DNA of 64,000 nucleotides. It comes from Phycisphaerae bacterium (GTDB taxonomy: Bacteria; Planctomycetota; Phycisphaerae; SM23-33). The DNA lies in the NCBI GenBank assembly GCA_030745875.1, contig JASLNT010000090.1, positions 102,604 through 166,603 of the forward strand. Reading direction: 5' to 3'. The position numbers and the translations under genes were made by a program. Positions 62,078 to 64,000 of this stretch are shown here, piece after piece (the stretch's first letter is position 1; every line of letters starts with the position of its first letter). The notes beneath the pieces are model-generated. The model was not told where the DNA came from. It saw only the letters and a list, made by a program, of their open reading frames with translations, and did not search any database.

Positions 62078-62197
62078 GGGGCGATCAGTCCTTTCCCACG
62101 AAAGGAAATCTGCGCATGAGGGTCGCAGAGAGTGTATAGTGTGTAGACGCAGGCGCTCATGGGTCGCCCGATGTCTGCGGTTTGGGAGTTTCCCATT

Positions 62198-63328
62198 ATG
62201 AACACAACGAAGCTGTGGTTGCCGTTTCTGATTGTCGGTGTTCTGGTCTGGTGCAGTTTGTACTGCTTTGCGCCGAGTCTGGTTGATCGCATTTCGTACG
62301 CTCGCCAAGCAGCCCGCCTGCGCGCCATAACGGAGAATATGCCTGATCTCAAGGATGTCGACCGGTTGTCGGCGATGCTCCGAGAAGTTTCCAGGGCGGT
62401 GAAACCGGCGGTGGTTGAAGTACGAGTTGCAGGAAGCGGGGAATTCGACCGCTGGAGACGGGTTCCGGGCAACAAGAGCGGATCGGTCGGCAGCGGGGTT
62501 ATCGTGGATAGCGAAAACGGTTACGTTGTCACCAACGAGCACGTGATATCAGACGCTGACGCAATAACGGTGGTGTTGGCCGACGGGCGGGAGTTTGTCG
62601 CCGAGTGGGTGCGATTCGACAGGATGACAGACCTGGCGGTGATCAAGATAGCCCCCGAGAGGCTTATGCAGATATCCATGGGAGACAGCGACAAGGTTGA
62701 GGTCGGAGACCAGGTCTTCGCTATTGGTTCGCCGATGGGATTGCCCCAGACCGTGACGTTTGGAAGGATATCGGCCAAAGGGCGTATGACCGCGCGGTCC
62801 GACACGTACCAAAATTACATTCAAACGGATGCGGCGATAAACCACGGGAACTCCGGCGGGCCGCTGATCGATATGTCCGGTAAGATTATCGGAATCAACG
62901 TTGCGATCGTCTCGAGATCGGGCACGAATGCGGGGCTTGGTCTTGCGATACCTTCGAACAGGGTCAAACGCGTAACCGACCAACTCATAAAAAACGGAAA
63001 GGCGATGCGAGGTTTCATAGGACTGGAGATCGATACGCCCAGTCAGGCCGTCGCCAGGCGACTGAACCTTCCCCACACCAAAGGCGCGTTGGTCAGGAGG
63101 GTCGCCCCGGGCGGGCCGGGCGATCTGGCCGGTATCGAGACCAATGATTTCATACTCTCTGTTGATTCCAAGACCGTCGTAAACAGCCAGAAATTCCGCC
63201 ATTTCATCGCCGACATCAAACCCGGAACCGTCGTCCCGATACAGATATATCGGGACGGCGAGACGATGATTGTCTCGGTCAAAATAATCCTCCAGCCGGA
63301 CGATATGCGCGGCGCGTTTCCTCGCTGA
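62198..63328 (+). CDS. HtrA/DegP-like membrane-anchored serine protease with one PDZ
   Basis: The 376-residue protein has one N-terminal membrane helix (about 7-25, WLPFLIVGVLVWCSLYCF), then a trypsin-like domain with the full catalytic triad: His 115 in VTNEHV, Asp 145 in MTDLAVI, and Ser 219 in GNSGGPLID. A single PDZ domain occupies about 275-365 (RGFIGLEI, GGPGDLAGIETNDFILSVD). It would act in the periplasm on damaged proteins or as a regulated signalling protease. GGGAG lies 10 bases before the chosen ATG; an in-frame ATG at 62159 is the alternative. A small heat-shock gene follows. Confidence 0.94.
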   Translation: MNTTKLWLPFLIVGVLVWCSLYCFAPSLVDRISYARQAARLRAITENMPDLKDVDRLSAMLREVSRAVKPAVVEVRVAGSGEFDRWRRVPGNKSGSVGSGVIVDSENGYVVTNEHVISDADAITVVLADGREFVAEWVRFDRMTDLAVIKIAPERLMQISMGDSDKVEVGDQVFAIGSPMGLPQTVTFGRISAKGRMTARSDTYQNYIQTDAAINHGNSGGPLIDMSGKIIGINVAIVSRSGTNAGLGLAIPSNRVKRVTDQLIKNGKAMRGFIGLEIDTPSQAVARRLNLPHTKGALVRRVAPGGPGDLAGIETNDFILSVDSKTVVNSQKFRHFIADIKPGTVVPIQIYRDGETMIVSVKIILQPDDMRGAFPR

Positions 63329-63438
63329 CAACCAGTCGGCGCCACGTCAGGCAAATACGACACATTGGCCAGGTCAAAGCTCCAGTCGTGTTTTTTGATG
63401 GTATGACTCAACGCCCGCCGATACAATGGAAAGGTAGG

Positions 63439-63466
63439 TTGAAGTTGATCGTGATACACTTATGTT
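63439..63466 (+). promoter_or_regulatory. Possible promoter of the hsp20 gene
   Basis: TTGAAG (four of six), a 16-base spacer and TATGTT (four of six) lie 81 bases upstream of the ATG. No CIRCE palindrome could be found in the leader. Confidence 0.35.
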
Positions 63467-63547
63467 ATGGGAAGTTCATTTACTGTTCGGCCTTGGTCTG
63501 GCGCTCGCTTGGCGCTCCAGCGGGTCGAGTGAAGAAGGGATTGTCTT

Positions 63548-63982
63548 ATGATTACGCCACTAATCACGCAAGCATCTCACGATGAGTCCGGACATGTTTT
63601 CAAGCCGCCCCACGGACCAGTGAGCAAGTGGGGCGACAAGGTGATGGGGGGCAGTTATCATCACTACAGTTCGGAGCAGAGCTGGTCGCCTGCGATGAAC
63701 GTATATGAAGGTCCACAGCAGTACACGTTAGTGGTGGATCTTGCAGGCCTGCGAGGCGGGGATATCGAATTGGAGACCGAAGAGGGCATGTTGCGTCTCA
63801 GTGGCGAACGGGAAATGCCCGATCCTCACGAAGCGGCCGATCGTGTGAAGATACGTTTGATGGAGATAGATCACGGATGGTTCTGCCGAGAAATCGAACT
63901 GCCCGACGATGCCGACGACTGCAACATCAGTGCGACGTACCGCGGCGGTTTTCTGAGAATCGTGATACCAAGGAAACTGTAG
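63548..63982 (+). CDS. Small heat-shock protein (Hsp20 / alpha-crystallin)
   Basis: The 144-residue holdase chaperone has an alpha-crystallin domain at about 46-144: SPAMNVYEGPQQYTLVVDLA, GGDIELETEEGMLRLSGERE, then a core ending ISATYRGGFLRIVIPRKL. The C-terminus stops at the domain end, so the IxI/V tail that mediates assembly is absent, which may limit oligomer size. AAGAAGGG precedes the ATG. It is the last gene in the window and lies after the HtrA-like protease, consistent with a proteostasis pair under separate control. Confidence 0.92.
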   Translation: MITPLITQASHDESGHVFKPPHGPVSKWGDKVMGGSYHHYSSEQSWSPAMNVYEGPQQYTLVVDLAGLRGGDIELETEEGMLRLSGEREMPDPHEAADRVKIRLMEIDHGWFCREIELPDDADDCNISATYRGGFLRIVIPRKL

Positions 63983-64000
63983 GCGTTCCAGACCTCCGGG

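Noticed and set aside
63467..63547. Repeated GGCGCTC in the hsp20 leader as a possible CIRCE operator
   Set aside because: The copies are direct rather than inverted and lack the TTAGCACTC core.
1..64000. tRNA, rRNA, transposase, integrase or prophage genes
   Set aside because: No T-loop-like tRNA segment outside genes, no rRNA-like stretch and no recognisable mobile-element protein was seen on either strand.

Overview
The window looks like chromosomal DNA from a planctomycete, most likely of the class Phycisphaerae. The inference rests on gene content: three Tat-exported Cys-type sulfatases, two exported PQQ-type propeller proteins with a methyltransferase-like head, a ThuA/PmoA-like protein beside a Tat-exported Gfo/Idh/MocA protein, an HTH-PTS EIIA fusion next to a DUF58 protein, lipoproteins, and a GH81 glucanase. 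The base composition is moderately GC-rich by eye; I did not measure it. I found no rRNA, tRNA, CRISPR array, insertion sequence or prophage gene.

Layout. 1-12.5 kb is a carbohydrate and sulfate-ester scavenging region: a truncated PQQ-propeller gene (-), an ATGA-coupled trio of TolB-like lipoprotein, BNR/sialidase-like protein and DHDPS/NAL-family aldolase (+), a coupled PQQ-propeller and sulfatase pair (-), and a second sulfatase (+). 12.6-18.9 kb is the most unusual region: on the minus strand, a 46-codon Cys-rich ORF, two seven-bladed WD40 proteins and a 1234-residue DUF4062-STAND-TPR protein. The first three are joined by ATGA overlaps; the STAND gene follows after 230 bp with its own likely promoter. 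It resembles a sensor/ATPase conflict system in which the propeller sensors are separate polypeptides. 19.5-22.6 kb is an aldo/keto reductase, GNAT and sulfatase operon, followed by an orphan HicB-like gene.

23.4-34.2 kb holds housekeeping and stress genes: a FmdB-like zinc ribbon, a 3D-domain protein, a large exported HEAT protein with a receiver-like domain, an HD-GYP phosphodiesterase, csrA, mtnA, rubrerythrin with a double-rubredoxin flavoprotein reductase, and a GH81 endo-1,3-beta-glucanase. 34.3-38.2 kb is an envelope-signalling locus: a vWA lipoprotein divergent from an ECF sigma factor, a tiny ORF, a membrane-anchored coiled-coil protein and a small lipoprotein. The two lipoproteins share a motif next to the lipidated Cys. 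38.3-45.2 kb has a metallo-beta-lactamase-fold protein and a four-gene TolC/MFP/ABC/MacB-type export operon.

45.2-50.1 kb (-) runs YmdB-like phosphoesterase, an exported unknown, Gfo/Idh/MocA and ThuA/PmoA-like. 50.7-58.0 kb (-) is a six-gene run: response regulator, tandem M16 peptidase, cyclodeaminase-like protein, zinc-ribbon protein, lipoprotein and RDD membrane protein. 58.1-64 kb (+) carries priA, HTH-PTS EIIA, DUF58, an HtrA-like protease and Hsp20.

Genes are tightly packed and often joined by ATGA overlaps, so these overlaps were used to choose several starts. Promoter calls are matches to the -35/-10 consensus made by eye. All family assignments come from motifs read in the translations, not from database searches.
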